Positions 43,860 to 53,747 of a stretch of 64,000 bases of DNA are shown here, one piece after another (positions within the stretch are counted from its first letter, which is position 1; each line of letters starts with the position of its first letter). Position numbers and translations under genes: made by a program. Where the stretch lies: assembly GCF_007860105.1 (NCBI RefSeq), contig NZ_SJPU01000001.1:2563700-2627699 (forward strand). Direction: 5' to 3'. The notes below the pieces were generated by a model that was not told where the DNA came from, made no database searches, and saw only the letters and a list, made by a program, of their open reading frames with translations. This DNA comes from Allorhodopirellula heiligendammensis (lineage in GTDB: Bacteria > Planctomycetota > Planctomycetia > Pirellulales > Pirellulaceae).

Positions 43860-45305
43860 ATGATCCTATCGACCTCCTGTTTTCACGCCCGTTTGTTAAG
43901 TTTCTCGTTCATGGTGATAAGTGGTTTGGCAACGACACCAGTCTCCGGTGGAGATTGGCTGCACGGGCGCGAACGCCAGGTGACGTCGGGGCCGACGAAC
44001 CATGTCCTCACCAATGCGAATGTTTGGTCCCACGACGGCCGCTGGATCTACTTTGACGTGCGATCCGATGCCGCCGGTGCAGCGTTCGACGGGCAGCGAA
44101 TCGAGCGCGTCGAGGTGAGCTCAGGACACACGCAAACAATGTTTCACGCCAGTCGCGGTGCGTATGTCGGCGTTGTCACCGCAGCTCCCCACACGGACAT
44201 GATCGTCTTCATCCATGGTCCAGAGGATCCCTCCGAAGACTGGAAGTACAGTGCATGGCACCGCCGCGGGGTGCTCGTCGACGCAGAGCTTCCGTTGACG
44301 GCGGTCAGCCTTGATGCGCGTGATCTGACACCTCCGTATACGCCCGGGGCACTGCGAGGTGGTAGTCACGTACACACATTTTCACCCGACGGGAGCTGGA
44401 TTGCGTTCACGTATGAAGACCACGTGCTTGCCGAAGCAGACCGCGATCAGCCGCACGAGCTGAATCAACGCGAGGTTGGCGTGAGCGTCCCAGCTGACTT
44501 CTTGCCGAGCGAGTCGGTCGTCGTCAATTCGACGCACCCTCGAAATCATGACGGCACGTATTTTTCTGTCCTTGTTTCTCGAACGCATGACGAACCTCGG
44601 GCCGGATCGGACGAGATCTGCCGTGCCTGTGAAGACGCTTGGATTGGGCGCGACGGGTATCTTCGTAGCGATGGTAGGCGACAGCGCCGCGCGATTGCTT
44701 TTCAGGGCGAAGTCATTGCCGCAGATGGTAGGCATTTCAATGAAGTATATGTGGTTGACATGCCCAATGATCTCACTCGCCCCGGCGACCAGCCCTTGGA
44801 GGGCACACCGACGACTCGCCCCTACCCGCCGCGGGGTGTCGTTCAGCGTCGTTTGACCAATACGGGGGGGCGAAAATTTCCTGGCATCCAAGGACCTCGG
44901 CACTGGTTGAGAAGTTCTCCCGACGGTGATCGGATTGCCTGCCTGATGAAAGACGATGCTGGGGTCGTCCAGATTTGGACCGTTTCGCCACGCAGTGGTG
45001 AGCTGCAGCAGTTATCACACAATAGTCATGATATTGCGTCCGCCTTTACGTGGAGCCCAGACGGACAGTGGATCACGCACGTGATGGATACAAGTGTTTG
45101 TGTTACCAGTACGTCTACCGGAGAAACCTATCGCTTGACGCCGGTGTGTCCGGAAGCGGTCGCGCCACGCCCGGAGGCATGTGTATTCTCCCCTGCCGGC
45201 GATCAGATCGCGTATGTTCGGCGGGTAGCCAACACGGACGCCTCCGGCAAATCCCAAGCATACAATCAGGTTTTCATCCTGACATTGTCGACCGATATTG
45301 AATGA
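43860..45305 (+). CDS. DUF3748 (YidR-like) beta-propeller protein
   Basis: A 481-residue protein with TolB-like propeller repeats (WSHDGRWIYFDVRSD, FSPDGSWIAFTYED, WSPDGQWITHVMD). The opening VTSGPTNHVLTNANVWSHDG is typical of DUF3748/YidR. The first ~30 residues are hydrophobic, suggesting export. No enzymatic role is established for this family. It begins 24 bases after the sialidase-like gene and is likely cotranscribed. An ATG at 43911 is an alternative start. Confidence 0.8.
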   Translation: MILSTSCFHARLLSFSFMVISGLATTPVSGGDWLHGRERQVTSGPTNHVLTNANVWSHDGRWIYFDVRSDAAGAAFDGQRIERVEVSSGHTQTMFHASRGAYVGVVTAAPHTDMIVFIHGPEDPSEDWKYSAWHRRGVLVDAELPLTAVSLDARDLTPPYTPGALRGGSHVHTFSPDGSWIAFTYEDHVLAEADRDQPHELNQREVGVSVPADFLPSESVVVNSTHPRNHDGTYFSVLVSRTHDEPRAGSDEICRACEDAWIGRDGYLRSDGRRQRRAIAFQGEVIAADGRHFNEVYVVDMPNDLTRPGDQPLEGTPTTRPYPPRGVVQRRLTNTGGRKFPGIQGPRHWLRSSPDGDRIACLMKDDAGVVQIWTVSPRSGELQQLSHNSHDIASAFTWSPDGQWITHVMDTSVCVTSTSTGETYRLTPVCPEAVAPRPEACVFSPAGDQIAYVRRVANTDASGKSQAYNQVFILTLSTDIE

Positions 45306-45411
45306 TGCCGGAGTGCGATTGGCTGGGCGGCAAGATTGTAGAGTGTGCCACCTCGCAGCAAGATTTCAGTTGTGCCCCAGGGAAACGTCAATCCGCCAAG
45401 GCCGCCGGTTT

Positions 45412-45431
45412 CAGCACGGGGTGCCGTGCTG
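45412..45431 (-). terminator. Hairpin just after the cytochrome stop codon
   Basis: CAGCACGG (45412-45419) and CCGTGCTG (45424-45431) form a perfect 8-bp stem with a 4-base loop, three bases past the minus-strand cytochrome stop. There is no T-tract. Confidence 0.4.
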
Positions 45432-45434
45432 GAT

Positions 45435-46760
45435 TTAGGTTGCCTCGACAGCGGCCGGCGTCGGCTCCGATTCGCCGGTTGTCGCATCAGGGGTTTCTTG
45501 GAGAGAGCGGATAAAGTTGATCAAGTGCCATACGTCATCCTCCTCAAATTCACCCGGGACGAACGTGACCGCTGGCATCGGAGTGCCCTCGATTCCTTGC
45601 GTGATTCTCATGTACAGCTCTTTCGCTGTTGAGCCGCCGTGGAAGGCGCCGAGCGAAAAGTTCCGCGGTGTGGCGTTGATCGGGGGCAGTGCACCGCGAG
45701 CTAATAGTTTAATGAGCGACTCGCGGTCCTCTGGTTTGATGCCAATACTGACGGTCCATTCCTTCGTCCAGTCGTCGTAATCGGTGTTCTGGCCATCGCC
45801 TCGCCCCTGTTCGCCGTGGCATTTGCTGCACGAAGCGATCTTGCCCTTAAACAGCAAACCTCCCCGCTCCACTGAAGCTTGAAGGGTTTCGGCGCGATCA
45901 TCTTGCATGGCGGCGACGAACTCTTCGTGCGTATCGGGAACGACGAAGTCTGCGGGGGGATCAGGCACTTCGACAACTTCATCGGGTGCTTCCAGCCAAG
46001 CTTCGCCGATATCGGTTGCAAAATCTTCCGCCAGTTCCCAAGATTCGTCAAAGGTTTCCTTGGGCTCTCCGGTAGCATTCTGAGCCGCTGGATCGATTAT
46101 TCGGTCTCCAGATTCCAGGTCCAATTCATACACAGCGTCGTCAACGAGTTGCCGTTCAAGTTCGCCCCGCCAGGAGAGATAAATTACATAGTCGACGAGT
46201 GCTTGGACGTCTTCGTCGGACAGATTCGGGATGGCTACCATGCGGGTACCATTGATGCCGTTCTTGATCAAGCCAGCGAGATCCTCGCGGGTTGGTTTTG
46301 CACCGCGTTCAGTCGACTTGTATTTAAAAATCCCTTTGCGATAGTCACGCGGGTAGGGAGACATCGTCGCAGACAATTCGCCGCGTCCATTGCCCGTGGT
46401 GCCATGACAGGTCACGCAATGGGTCTGAAACAGTCCCCGGCCATCCTGTCCGATACGGCCGGATGCTCGCTGCAGGTTTTCTATCGAGACAACCGATGCG
46501 AGGTCTTCGTCTTCCGTCACGATCGCTGGTAGCTTTGGGTTCTCAGGCGTTCCGAACATCTCCGTGACGACCCAGAACGCGTCCTCGCCAGCCTGCTCCA
46601 TCGGAATGCCCTCCTTGATCTGGTACTTCATCGCGTGGACTAAGTTCGGTTCGAACTCGAGTGGTGCCGGTTCACTATGGCAGCCAGTGACGCAGCACAA
46701 CGCAGCTAAGAGACACATGGTTGCAAATGCACCCGCCGACAGTATCCGATGCGCCACCAC
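45435..46760 (-). CDS. Diheme c-type cytochrome lipoprotein
   Basis: A protein of ~441 residues with two c-heme sites, CVTCH and CSKCH, each in its own cytochrome c domain separated by an acidic linker of about 100 residues. The N-terminus has a lipoprotein signal (FATMCLLAALCCVTGC). It should carry electrons outside the inner membrane. The start is uncertain: an ATG at 46877 adds 39 residues before the signal, while GTG codons at 46760 and 46757 give a normal lipoprotein leader and are preferred. No oxidase genes adjoin it. Confidence 0.82.
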   Translation of the reverse strand: MVAHRILSAGAFATMCLLAALCCVTGCHSEPAPLEFEPNLVHAMKYQIKEGIPMEQAGEDAFWVVTEMFGTPENPKLPAIVTEDEDLASVVSIENLQRASGRIGQDGRGLFQTHCVTCHGTTGNGRGELSATMSPYPRDYRKGIFKYKSTERGAKPTREDLAGLIKNGINGTRMVAIPNLSDEDVQALVDYVIYLSWRGELERQLVDDAVYELDLESGDRIIDPAAQNATGEPKETFDESWELAEDFATDIGEAWLEAPDEVVEVPDPPADFVVPDTHEEFVAAMQDDRAETLQASVERGGLLFKGKIASCSKCHGEQGRGDGQNTDYDDWTKEWTVSIGIKPEDRESLIKLLARGALPPINATPRNFSLGAFHGGSTAKELYMRITQGIEGTPMPAVTFVPGEFEEDDVWHLINFIRSLQETPDATTGESEPTPAAVEAT

Positions 46761-46921
46761 CGTGCCGTCGTGCTCGCGGTGTGACAATTGACCGCGGTGA
46801 AAACCTCCTGTGGGACCATTCAAATCTTTTTGGGGGAGGGTCGCGGCGTGGTCAATATCGGCAGTGCAAAAAATCATGGTTCAATCTGCAACGGGCAGCG
46901 GGGATTCAAGATAGATGAAAC

Positions 46922-48169
46922 TCAGGGCTTTTCGAAATCTCGAGCTTCCTTGGACAGGGCTATCATCATTGTACGCAATCTTTCGTCGAGTTGGCAGAGC
47001 AGCGGGTCGGGCTGTCCCCGCGGACCACGCTGGGGTGAGACCTCAATGGCGTGGTCCACCTCAATGACAACCTTCATCGGCATCGTTTCTTTTGCTTTGC
47101 CGTAGATTGCCTCCTGAATTCGTTGGATCGTTTCGACGACTCGGGTGTCGGTGATCTGTCCAGGCATCATGTATTCGTCTGGAAACGATAGAAGAAACTG
47201 AGCCAAGTCCGCCGCTGCGGCATCGACGAGGTACGGTTCGGGGTCGCGTTCTGGATCAGAAGCTGGCGTGGGACTTTCGGCAAAGTAAGCTGTCGCGACG
47301 GCGCTGCGGATTCTGCGCACTCGCTCACGGACGCTGTCGTCGCTAGCTATTTGCAGATCGTAGCGACGTTCGCAGCGAGATAGCAGGAACTCGATCAACG
47401 CGTCTCGGCGTGGGCGCAGGTCTCCCGCGGACGCTTGACCCACGTGTTCAATCTCTTTGAGGGCCAGGTACGCCTCAGATACTCGCAGAAGTCGAGGTAG
47501 CAGGCGTGCTGGATCGCGGGAGGGAGGCGCCGCTTGCCAGCTCAACGCTGTCTCGAGTTGCCGGAGCTGTTCATCCGCCCATTGCCAGGTGTCTCCCAAG
47601 CAGAGGTACTTCAGGGCAACCGGATGCATGACAACCTTTCCCTGACCCGCGTTCTCACGCTTCTTCGCCGCGGTGCGGGCAATGAAGCTGACTCCGTCGA
47701 GTAGTGGCTTGAGCAGGTCATTGGTGCGATTGGTGGTCCCCTCGGGAAAGAGCACCAGCGGTCGTTCGGCAGTCACCAAAATATCGATCGCAGTCTCGAT
47801 CGCTTGTCGATCGTTGCCTTCGCGGTAGATGCTAAACGCACCCATCCGACGCAACGCGAACGCTTCGAATCCGTTGGTGTTGAAGAGGTGCCAGGAAGCC
47901 ATCGCAAATAGGTGCGTATGCACTTCCCGGGCCAGCCATCCCAGCACAATGGGGTCGGCGTAGCGGCAGTGGTTGGGGGCTAATAGCACTCCATGGCCAG
48001 CGGCAATTGAGTCGGTGAGGCGATCGGCATGCCTGAGTTCGTAGTCGATAACGCATTCGCGCTTGCGCAGATGTCGATCAATCAATCGCAGCTTCTGGAT
48101 GGCTGCTGGCCAGACGTTGCCACGATAGGGCGGCACAAAAGAGTAGGGGCGCGATAGGATAACTGTCAT
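46922..48169 (-). CDS. PlsC-like 1-acylglycerol-3-phosphate acyltransferase
   Basis: A 415-residue protein with an N-terminal acyltransferase domain (~60-250): catalytic LLAPNHCRYADP (NHx4D form) and LVLFPEGTTN. The C-terminal ~150 residues are helical and not part of the enzyme family core. The ATG at 48169 follows the upstream coiled-coil gene stop by only a few bases and suggests coupling; the frame is open to 48223. It may acylate a lysophospholipid. It is the last gene of coiled-coil, DUF6384-like, acyltransferase on the minus strand, pointing to membrane maintenance. Confidence 0.85.
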   Translation of the reverse strand: MTVILSRPYSFVPPYRGNVWPAAIQKLRLIDRHLRKRECVIDYELRHADRLTDSIAAGHGVLLAPNHCRYADPIVLGWLAREVHTHLFAMASWHLFNTNGFEAFALRRMGAFSIYREGNDRQAIETAIDILVTAERPLVLFPEGTTNRTNDLLKPLLDGVSFIARTAAKKRENAGQGKVVMHPVALKYLCLGDTWQWADEQLRQLETALSWQAAPPSRDPARLLPRLLRVSEAYLALKEIEHVGQASAGDLRPRRDALIEFLLSRCERRYDLQIASDDSVRERVRRIRSAVATAYFAESPTPASDPERDPEPYLVDAAAADLAQFLLSFPDEYMMPGQITDTRVVETIQRIQEAIYGKAKETMPMKVVIEVDHAIEVSPQRGPRGQPDPLLCQLDERLRTMMIALSKEARDFEKP

Positions 48170-48173
48170 GTGA

Positions 48174-49595
48174 TTACCGTCCTCGTCGATTGGAGCGTTG
48201 GCCCGCTCGTCGCGCATGTTCACTCATCGCACCCGCCGCAGCGTGGGCCATCGCATTGACGAGGACCTGGGTCATGGGATGGGTCGCCACAGCGGTCACG
48301 CGGTCCATCGCCGTTGGTCCCCAACCCTGAGCGCGGCGGATGGCATTCCAGATCGCGTCGACGTCGGCGGAAGTTTGCGCGTGATCGAGTGAGCCCAGTA
48401 AATCGAATGTGTCTGAAAACTGGCAACGCTGACGGTCGTAACCCGATGCTCGAAACCGCTGGATCAGCCTCCCAATATCCTGATAGGTTTCTTGGGCCTG
48501 ATGCAGCGTGTCTTGGTGACGCCGCGTCGATTGTTCAGAATGCTCCATCTGGTTTTCAATCCCCCGAAGGGACGCAACGATTTGGTCATCGGTTACCTCG
48601 GGCGTGCGACGTGCTTCTTGACGCAGCTCCGTAGATTGTTTCTCCGCAAGCATTTTGCGAAACAGGTCGATCGCATCGCGATAGAATTCACAGCGTGGAC
48701 TCTCGATCTCATTGAGCTCCGCTTGAATCGCCTCGCAGGCAGACGTTTGTGTACCGAGACCTTCGATGGCTGATTTTCTCTCGGCGGTGAGTGACTCGAC
48801 TGTACTGACCTGCGCGGGCAGGCCAAACTTTTCAGCAGCGCGATCACGGTGGTCCTGGATCTCGGACATCACCGTATCGAGAGCGGCACTATCCTCGGCA
48901 ATGATTTTTCGCATCGCAGTGGGTGTGTTTTGCAGGTAGTCGTAATTGCGTTTGGCTTTGGAGTAGTCGACTAGTTTCGCAACGAAGCGATCCATCCTGC
49001 GGGTCATGCCGCGATGATGGTACTGCGATGTACCGAATTGGCGATCCTTGAGGTATGTGAACAGGCGGTCCTCTTCGTAGGCTGGCAGCTTTCGAGCAGC
49101 GTCCTGGCTAACCTCGTCGAGATTGTCCTGGGCTCGCTGCAATGCCACTTCCGCCATCGCTGCACGGTTAGACAGATCAACGAATGCGGGTCGCTCGGTC
49201 AGATGCTTTTCAACTTGCGTGGCAATCTCGTCTTGCCGGTATTCGGCAGCATCAAGTCGTTCGTTGAGCTCTTGAAGTCCTGTTTCGAGATTCGCCCGGA
49301 GTTCATTCTCGTCATCGAGTTGGGCCCTCAACTCTCGCACTCGCCCCTCTTTGCGAAGCAAAATTTCTCGCATGGTGGGGCGGATCTCAGCCCATGTTTT
49401 TTGGACGGATTCCGCCGTGAGGTCGGGAAGATAGTATTCCGCAAGCTTCCTGAGTGTGTCGTCGCGGTCGTTTTCGAGTTGGTCGCGTTGTTGTTCAATT
49501 TGCCCCATCTGTCCACGCAACTGCTCCAGCTTTACGGCGGCGCGGTTGTAGGCGGTAATCAGCTGCTGGTGAGCTTGAGGTCCGGAAATCGGCAT
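48174..49595 (-). CDS. Coiled-coil protein of unknown function
   Basis: A 473-residue, almost entirely helical protein with long coiled-coil stretches (for example LEQLRGQMGQIEQQRDQLEN and VRELRAQLDDENELRANLET). No signal peptide, membrane segment or enzyme motif is visible. The C-terminus is basic (RRAGQRSNRRGR). It sits between a DUF6384-like gene and the acyltransferase and is probably cotranscribed with both. The family is not recognised; a structural or scaffolding role would fit but is unproven. Confidence 0.75.
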   Translation of the reverse strand: MPISGPQAHQQLITAYNRAAVKLEQLRGQMGQIEQQRDQLENDRDDTLRKLAEYYLPDLTAESVQKTWAEIRPTMREILLRKEGRVRELRAQLDDENELRANLETGLQELNERLDAAEYRQDEIATQVEKHLTERPAFVDLSNRAAMAEVALQRAQDNLDEVSQDAARKLPAYEEDRLFTYLKDRQFGTSQYHHRGMTRRMDRFVAKLVDYSKAKRNYDYLQNTPTAMRKIIAEDSAALDTVMSEIQDHRDRAAEKFGLPAQVSTVESLTAERKSAIEGLGTQTSACEAIQAELNEIESPRCEFYRDAIDLFRKMLAEKQSTELRQEARRTPEVTDDQIVASLRGIENQMEHSEQSTRRHQDTLHQAQETYQDIGRLIQRFRASGYDRQRCQFSDTFDLLGSLDHAQTSADVDAIWNAIRRAQGWGPTAMDRVTAVATHPMTQVLVNAMAHAAAGAMSEHARRAGQRSNRRGR

Positions 49596-49646
49596 GGGAA
49601 CGAGCGCGTGAGATGAATAGGATGAGAGAGAATGACGTGCCGTTGG

Positions 49647-50075
49647 CTACAGAAAAAACCAGGCTCCCGTGGCTGCCACCGCTGTCGCAACTGCCGCCAA
49701 GCGGTAACGCCAGATCCAACAGTATGCGATGAATTTTTTCATCCCAGGTTGGGGCGCCTCGTAGGTATGGAGGTTTGCCAGGTATTGATCGATGGCGGCA
49801 TCGATCTCGGCTTCGGTGACGCGGTCTCCTGACATGGCTGCGGTCCGCATCAGTTTTTCACGCAGTCGCACGCGGACCTCGTCATGCCGAAACATCTCCT
49901 CGGCGCTTTCACGCTGCTGTCGCATTTCACGTGCGACATCCATCACCCGCAGGGTTTCCGCAATGGTCATGTCTTCGCCCGGCAGCTTAGTTTGGGCACG
50001 CCGCCGATTGAGTTCATCGGGCGAGAGGGCACCGGGAGCCGGTGCTTGTGCCTGGGCGTTTGCACTGGAAGTCAT
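49647..50075 (-). CDS. DUF6384-like tail-anchored protein
   Basis: A 142-residue protein with a helical body (MTIAETLRVMDVAREMRQQR, VTEAEIDAAIDQYLANL) and one membrane segment at the very C-terminus (YRLAAVATAVAATGAWFFL). The body resembles DUF6384, an uncharacterised family; that match is from memory of the motif. It begins the minus-strand group and is divergent from the TelA-like gene at 50361. Confidence 0.65.
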   Translation of the reverse strand: MTSSANAQAQAPAPGALSPDELNRRRAQTKLPGEDMTIAETLRVMDVAREMRQQRESAEEMFRHDEVRVRLREKLMRTAAMSGDRVTEAEIDAAIDQYLANLHTYEAPQPGMKKFIAYCWIWRYRLAAVATAVAATGAWFFL

Positions 50076-50360
50076 CGATCAATCCCAAACGTCGTGGTTT
50101 CCTGGCAAGGATTCGCTCCCAGGATCTATCGGGCGTTCAACGACCATCACGGCCAGTCGCTGAAGTTTGGACGCCATTCTACGCTGACACGGCATCTTAG
50201 CGGGAGTGGAGGGAACTTTGTCGCGGCGATGTCCTGGTCGCGCACCACGGGCTCCCCAGGACGCGCGAATTTGTAAGGGATGATTGCCGCTCGGTTCGCA
50301 GAACGATAGCCTAATGGTCAGACTCTCTGTTCACCTTCACCTTTTCACGAGTTCTGAGTC

Positions 50361-51614
50361 ATGAGCCAACAAGCCCGAGCAAACGCACCTGCTGCGCCCA
50401 CGTCCGAATCCAAGTCTCAGACAACTGAAGCGACTCACGATCTTGACGCTCGTTCGACTTCGATGCGGGACTATCTCGACCGGGCGCTGGATACACTCAA
50501 AAAGTTTGGCACCGCTGAGAACCAGGCGCCTCAGGAATTGCTCACTCTGCTCGAGGAAGTCAAGCACATCGACGAACCGAAGGTGTTAGCGATTGCTGAG
50601 GTTATCAAGCACATGAGCTCATTCAATGCACTCGTTCGCGAGAACGTTGAAAGTGTGGAAGTGGGGAATCGTTACATGGAGATCGCGCAGATGTTCGATT
50701 CCGTCCGCGACGATAGCAAGCGACTGATCGCACAACTCGATGACGGCAAGATCTCCGGGACCGAAAAGGTCTCGAACTGGTGGATGAAGATGCGTCGCGG
50801 AACGCCGAGTGATCGGTTTGAAAAGATCGTCGAAGTCTACGGTGATGTCGCGAAGGATACGAAGGTGGCGTTGAAGTCCGAAGAGCAGATCATGGACGCC
50901 TACATCGACTTTCGGTTTGCACTCAAGGAAGCCGAGGTGCTCGCTCGCGAACTACTCGACAAGGAGTTGCCCGTCCTCGAGGCTGCCAAAAAGGAGTTAG
51001 CTGACGCCCAGCAAGCTGTCGACGATTACGCCGGCACCGATGAAGGTGGCAAGAGCCATCTGGAACTGCGTCGGGATGAAGCCAGACACAGCCTCGAGGA
51101 AGAGGACAAGACGTACCAGCTCCTCAAGGACATCGCGGAAAACCTTGAGATCGGTTACGATGTCGGGGAGACGCTGATCACCAAACTCAAGCAGACACAT
51201 GACGTCAAAGAACGTGTGTTCCGCCGAGCGGTGACGTTTTTCACGACAAACGAGCACGTGTTTACGATCCTCGGCACGGTCTATACCAGCCAACACGGGT
51301 TGCACGAGGTGACGCAGGCCACCGAAGCGATGAAGGACGGTGTGAATAAGGGCCTCGAAGATGTCGCTAATCTGGGCCGCAAGCTCGAGCGGGCTGCGCT
51401 CAAAGCGGGATACGGTAGCACGATCAATCCGGAATCCGTGCAGAAGCTTGTCGATTCCATCAGTGGATTCCAGATCGAGTCATTGCAGATGATCGCCGAG
51501 CTGCGTAAAGAGAGCGACGAGAGCACCAAGGCGATTCGCAAGAGTGTCGAGGAAGGGAAACGTAAATACCAGGAGACTCTTGCTAAATATGCTCGCGGGG
51601 AATCGATTGGTTAG
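50361..51614 (+). CDS. TelA-like helical protein
   Basis: A 417-residue, mostly helical cytoplasmic protein. Segments such as RVFRRAVTFFTTNEHVFTIL and QATEAMKDGVNKGLEDVANL resemble the end of TelA/KlaA toxic-anion-resistance proteins, but the resemblance is modest. The N-terminal ~35 residues are disordered (QQARANAPAAPTSESKSQ). It is divergent from the DUF6384-like gene. Its stop overlaps the stop of the convergent DUF4198 gene by three bases. A role in membrane stress, alongside the neighbouring acyltransferase, is an inference. Confidence 0.6.
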   Translation: MSQQARANAPAAPTSESKSQTTEATHDLDARSTSMRDYLDRALDTLKKFGTAENQAPQELLTLLEEVKHIDEPKVLAIAEVIKHMSSFNALVRENVESVEVGNRYMEIAQMFDSVRDDSKRLIAQLDDGKISGTEKVSNWWMKMRRGTPSDRFEKIVEVYGDVAKDTKVALKSEEQIMDAYIDFRFALKEAEVLARELLDKELPVLEAAKKELADAQQAVDDYAGTDEGGKSHLELRRDEARHSLEEEDKTYQLLKDIAENLEIGYDVGETLITKLKQTHDVKERVFRRAVTFFTTNEHVFTILGTVYTSQHGLHEVTQATEAMKDGVNKGLEDVANLGRKLERAALKAGYGSTINPESVQKLVDSISGFQIESLQMIAELRKESDESTKAIRKSVEEGKRKYQETLAKYARGESIG

Positions 51615-52420
51615 CGGACCTGCACGTAGGTCCGCTGACGCGGAACGTGCAACGTGATGGTCGAGGCGTAGCTCGTGAATTCGTATTCGTCGCTCTTCTC
51701 ATCCTCTGCGGTGTGGTGCGCGACGACTAAGTACTGATTCGCGGTTTGAGGGACAAATGTGGCCAGCCCTTCATCATTGGTGCGAAACTCGTACTCGGAG
51801 TCGAACTCTCCCTTGAGTTCAGTCCCTTCGGGAATGAAGCTTACGACGACGTCCGAGATCGGCGTGCCCCGGTGAAGGGCCTGCACCGTGATGGGTTGGC
51901 CGACGACAACCTCACTCAACGGGCACGTTTGCAGCACCAACTCGAAGGGAAGGCCGAGCGGGCTTTCGTGAATGTGGTTGTCGAGGTCCGGTTGATCCAG
52001 TGAGTCGGCGACCAGGAAGTACGTCTTGGCGGTCCGGATACCGCGGACCGATGTGCCATGCTGCATAACTCGGTCGAGTTTTTCTACCACGCAGTTCATG
52101 CCTGGCTGCGTAGCCACGAGTGGTGTTGTCCAATACCCCTCCTTTTCTGCTGAAGCGGTCGTGAACATCGTGTCTTTGATGTCGGTGCGAGCCCCGTCGG
52201 GGGTGACATGTTCGACGGTGACCCAATCGAGATCGATGCGTCCCGCCAATTTAAAATCGCGGTGGTGGTTGCCGTGATTGCCCAGGCGGAGATCCACATG
52301 GGCGATCTCCCCGGTGCGGACGACCGGCGAATTTGTCTGCAACCATACATCGTGAGCGATCGCAAATTGAGAACTTTGAAGGGCAACAGTGAGGGACATC
52401 AGTAGTGCGTAGCGAATCAT
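51611..52420 (-). CDS. DUF4198 periplasmic protein
   Basis: A 269-residue exported protein (signal ALLMSLTVALQSSQFAIAHD, followed by VWLQTNSPVVRTGE). It contains two beta-sandwich-like parts typical of DUF4198 (VVVGQPITVQALHRGTPISD, and NDEGLATFVPQTANQYLVVA). Some DUF4198 proteins are tied to nickel or cobalt uptake; no transporter gene is present here. The ATG at 52420 directly precedes the signal peptide and is preferred over 52447. It is convergent with the TelA-like gene. Confidence 0.85.
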   Translation of the reverse strand: MIRYALLMSLTVALQSSQFAIAHDVWLQTNSPVVRTGEIAHVDLRLGNHGNHHRDFKLAGRIDLDWVTVEHVTPDGARTDIKDTMFTTASAEKEGYWTTPLVATQPGMNCVVEKLDRVMQHGTSVRGIRTAKTYFLVADSLDQPDLDNHIHESPLGLPFELVLQTCPLSEVVVGQPITVQALHRGTPISDVVVSFIPEGTELKGEFDSEYEFRTNDEGLATFVPQTANQYLVVAHHTAEDEKSDEYEFTSYASTITLHVPRQRTYVQVR

Positions 52421-52664
52421 GAGTCTTCGTTCTTTGAGGGGTAACATGGAGAAAGGCTTCCTGCCGTCATTTCAACACGCGTCAAGCTTCCCAGCTCGAC
52501 GCCAAATCGGTATATCGAGTGCCGCACTGAGGAGGCACTCAAATTTTTCAGACCAGCTTTTGATTAATAAAATTCTCATCGCAATGCCGTCTGAGCTTTG
52601 CTTGTGATCCTCCGGCAATTCATCAGGACTGACAGCGAGAACGCGAAATGAAGAGCCGTCATGA

Positions 52665-53747
52665 CTAGAGTTCCTCCATCACTTCGTGGCCGTTGCGTGT
52701 CGAGAGAGCGCGCCAAATCTTGAGATCCACACTTTCGTTAACAAAGCCGATACTGCCGTCGCAGCGGGCGACATGAACCCCGCCGGGGTGATTGCTGCGG
52801 GCCCCGAAAACGCCCCAGCCGCAGCTTTGCATATCGGGGATACCGCTTTGGGGTGGATGGTAGTGGGTGTATCCAGTCCAGTATTCTCGTCCGCTTATCC
52901 AGCCGGCTCCGCGTTGCCCCGTCCAACCGCGGTGTAAGCTGCTCGCTCGCGTGTAGGCTTCCATTTGGTTCGGGTCCTCAGGCAGGACGTACCCCGCCAT
53001 CCCGGGTGTGGAGGGGGGCATCGTTCGACTGATAAAGGCACACGTGACGTCAAACATGGTACGTCGACGCATCGCGTCAATCGTTGGCTCACTTGGCGAT
53101 TGCTCGTGAACACCGAGCAAGTGTTCTGAGAAGGCGGCGGTGTTGCTCAGCCCGTCCGTAACGGCTTCAAAGCCAACGTGAGCATTGATCCAATTAATTC
53201 CGTTTGTCGCCACTCGCGTATCGTACTGAGTACCAACTCCGCTGCCATTGTTCATTGCGTAGTTTGTCGCGGAGTAGGCCTGGGTTGGCCCCGCTCCTCC
53301 TAGCGACGTCACATAGAACGTGCGGTCGCTGTCTTCGCTGGGGCAGGTCAGCATTGGTATCGGTGTTGCGGCGGCCACGTCATGGGGCGCCACGAGTTGT
53401 CCTGGGCAACAACCGACTGTGAGCGGCTGATCAAAATGGATCATGCTAAGCATATTGCCCTGCTCAAAAAATGGAGCCATCTGAGAGAACACGGAGAAGT
53501 TTCCAGACGTGCCCGCGCCAGTGGTGTAGTTGCTAGGCAGCTTGCGATGGCTGCTCTCGTAGTTGTGCATCGCTAGGGTGACCTGTTTCAAATTGTTGCT
53601 GCACTGCATTCGTCGCGCTGCTTCACGGGCGGACTGGACGGCGGGTAAGAGCAAGCCGACCAAGATGCCAATGATGGCGATGACGACCAGCAGTTCAACG
53701 AGCGTGAATGCCCGTCGAGGGGAACGTTTCGGATGGAGTGATTTCAT
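52665..53747 (-). CDS. DUF1559 prepilin-like protein
   Basis: A 360-residue member of the large planctomycete DUF1559 family. The leader is a type IV pilin-like N-methylation site and helix ([20 protein letters not shown], then [21 protein letters not shown]), followed by the DUF1559 globular part and the C-terminal [20 protein letters not shown]. The ATG at 53747 puts the leader at residue ~14, as usual; a longer frame to 53906 is unlikely. The family is probably secreted or pseudopilus-linked; function is unknown. A second member lies at 60897. Confidence 0.93.
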   Translation of the reverse strand: MKSLHPKRSPRRAFTLVELLVVIAIIGILVGLLLPAVQSAREAARRMQCSNNLKQVTLAMHNYESSHRKLPSNYTTGAGTSGNFSVFSQMAPFFEQGNMLSMIHFDQPLTVGCCPGQLVAPHDVAAATPIPMLTCPSEDSDRTFYVTSLGGAGPTQAYSATNYAMNNGSGVGTQYDTRVATNGINWINAHVGFEAVTDGLSNTAAFSEHLLGVHEQSPSEPTIDAMRRRTMFDVTCAFISRTMPPSTPGMAGYVLPEDPNQMEAYTRASSLHRGWTGQRGAGWISGREYWTGYTHYHPPQSGIPDMQSCGWGVFGARSNHPGGVHVARCDGSIGFVNESVDLKIWRALSTRNGHEVMEEL

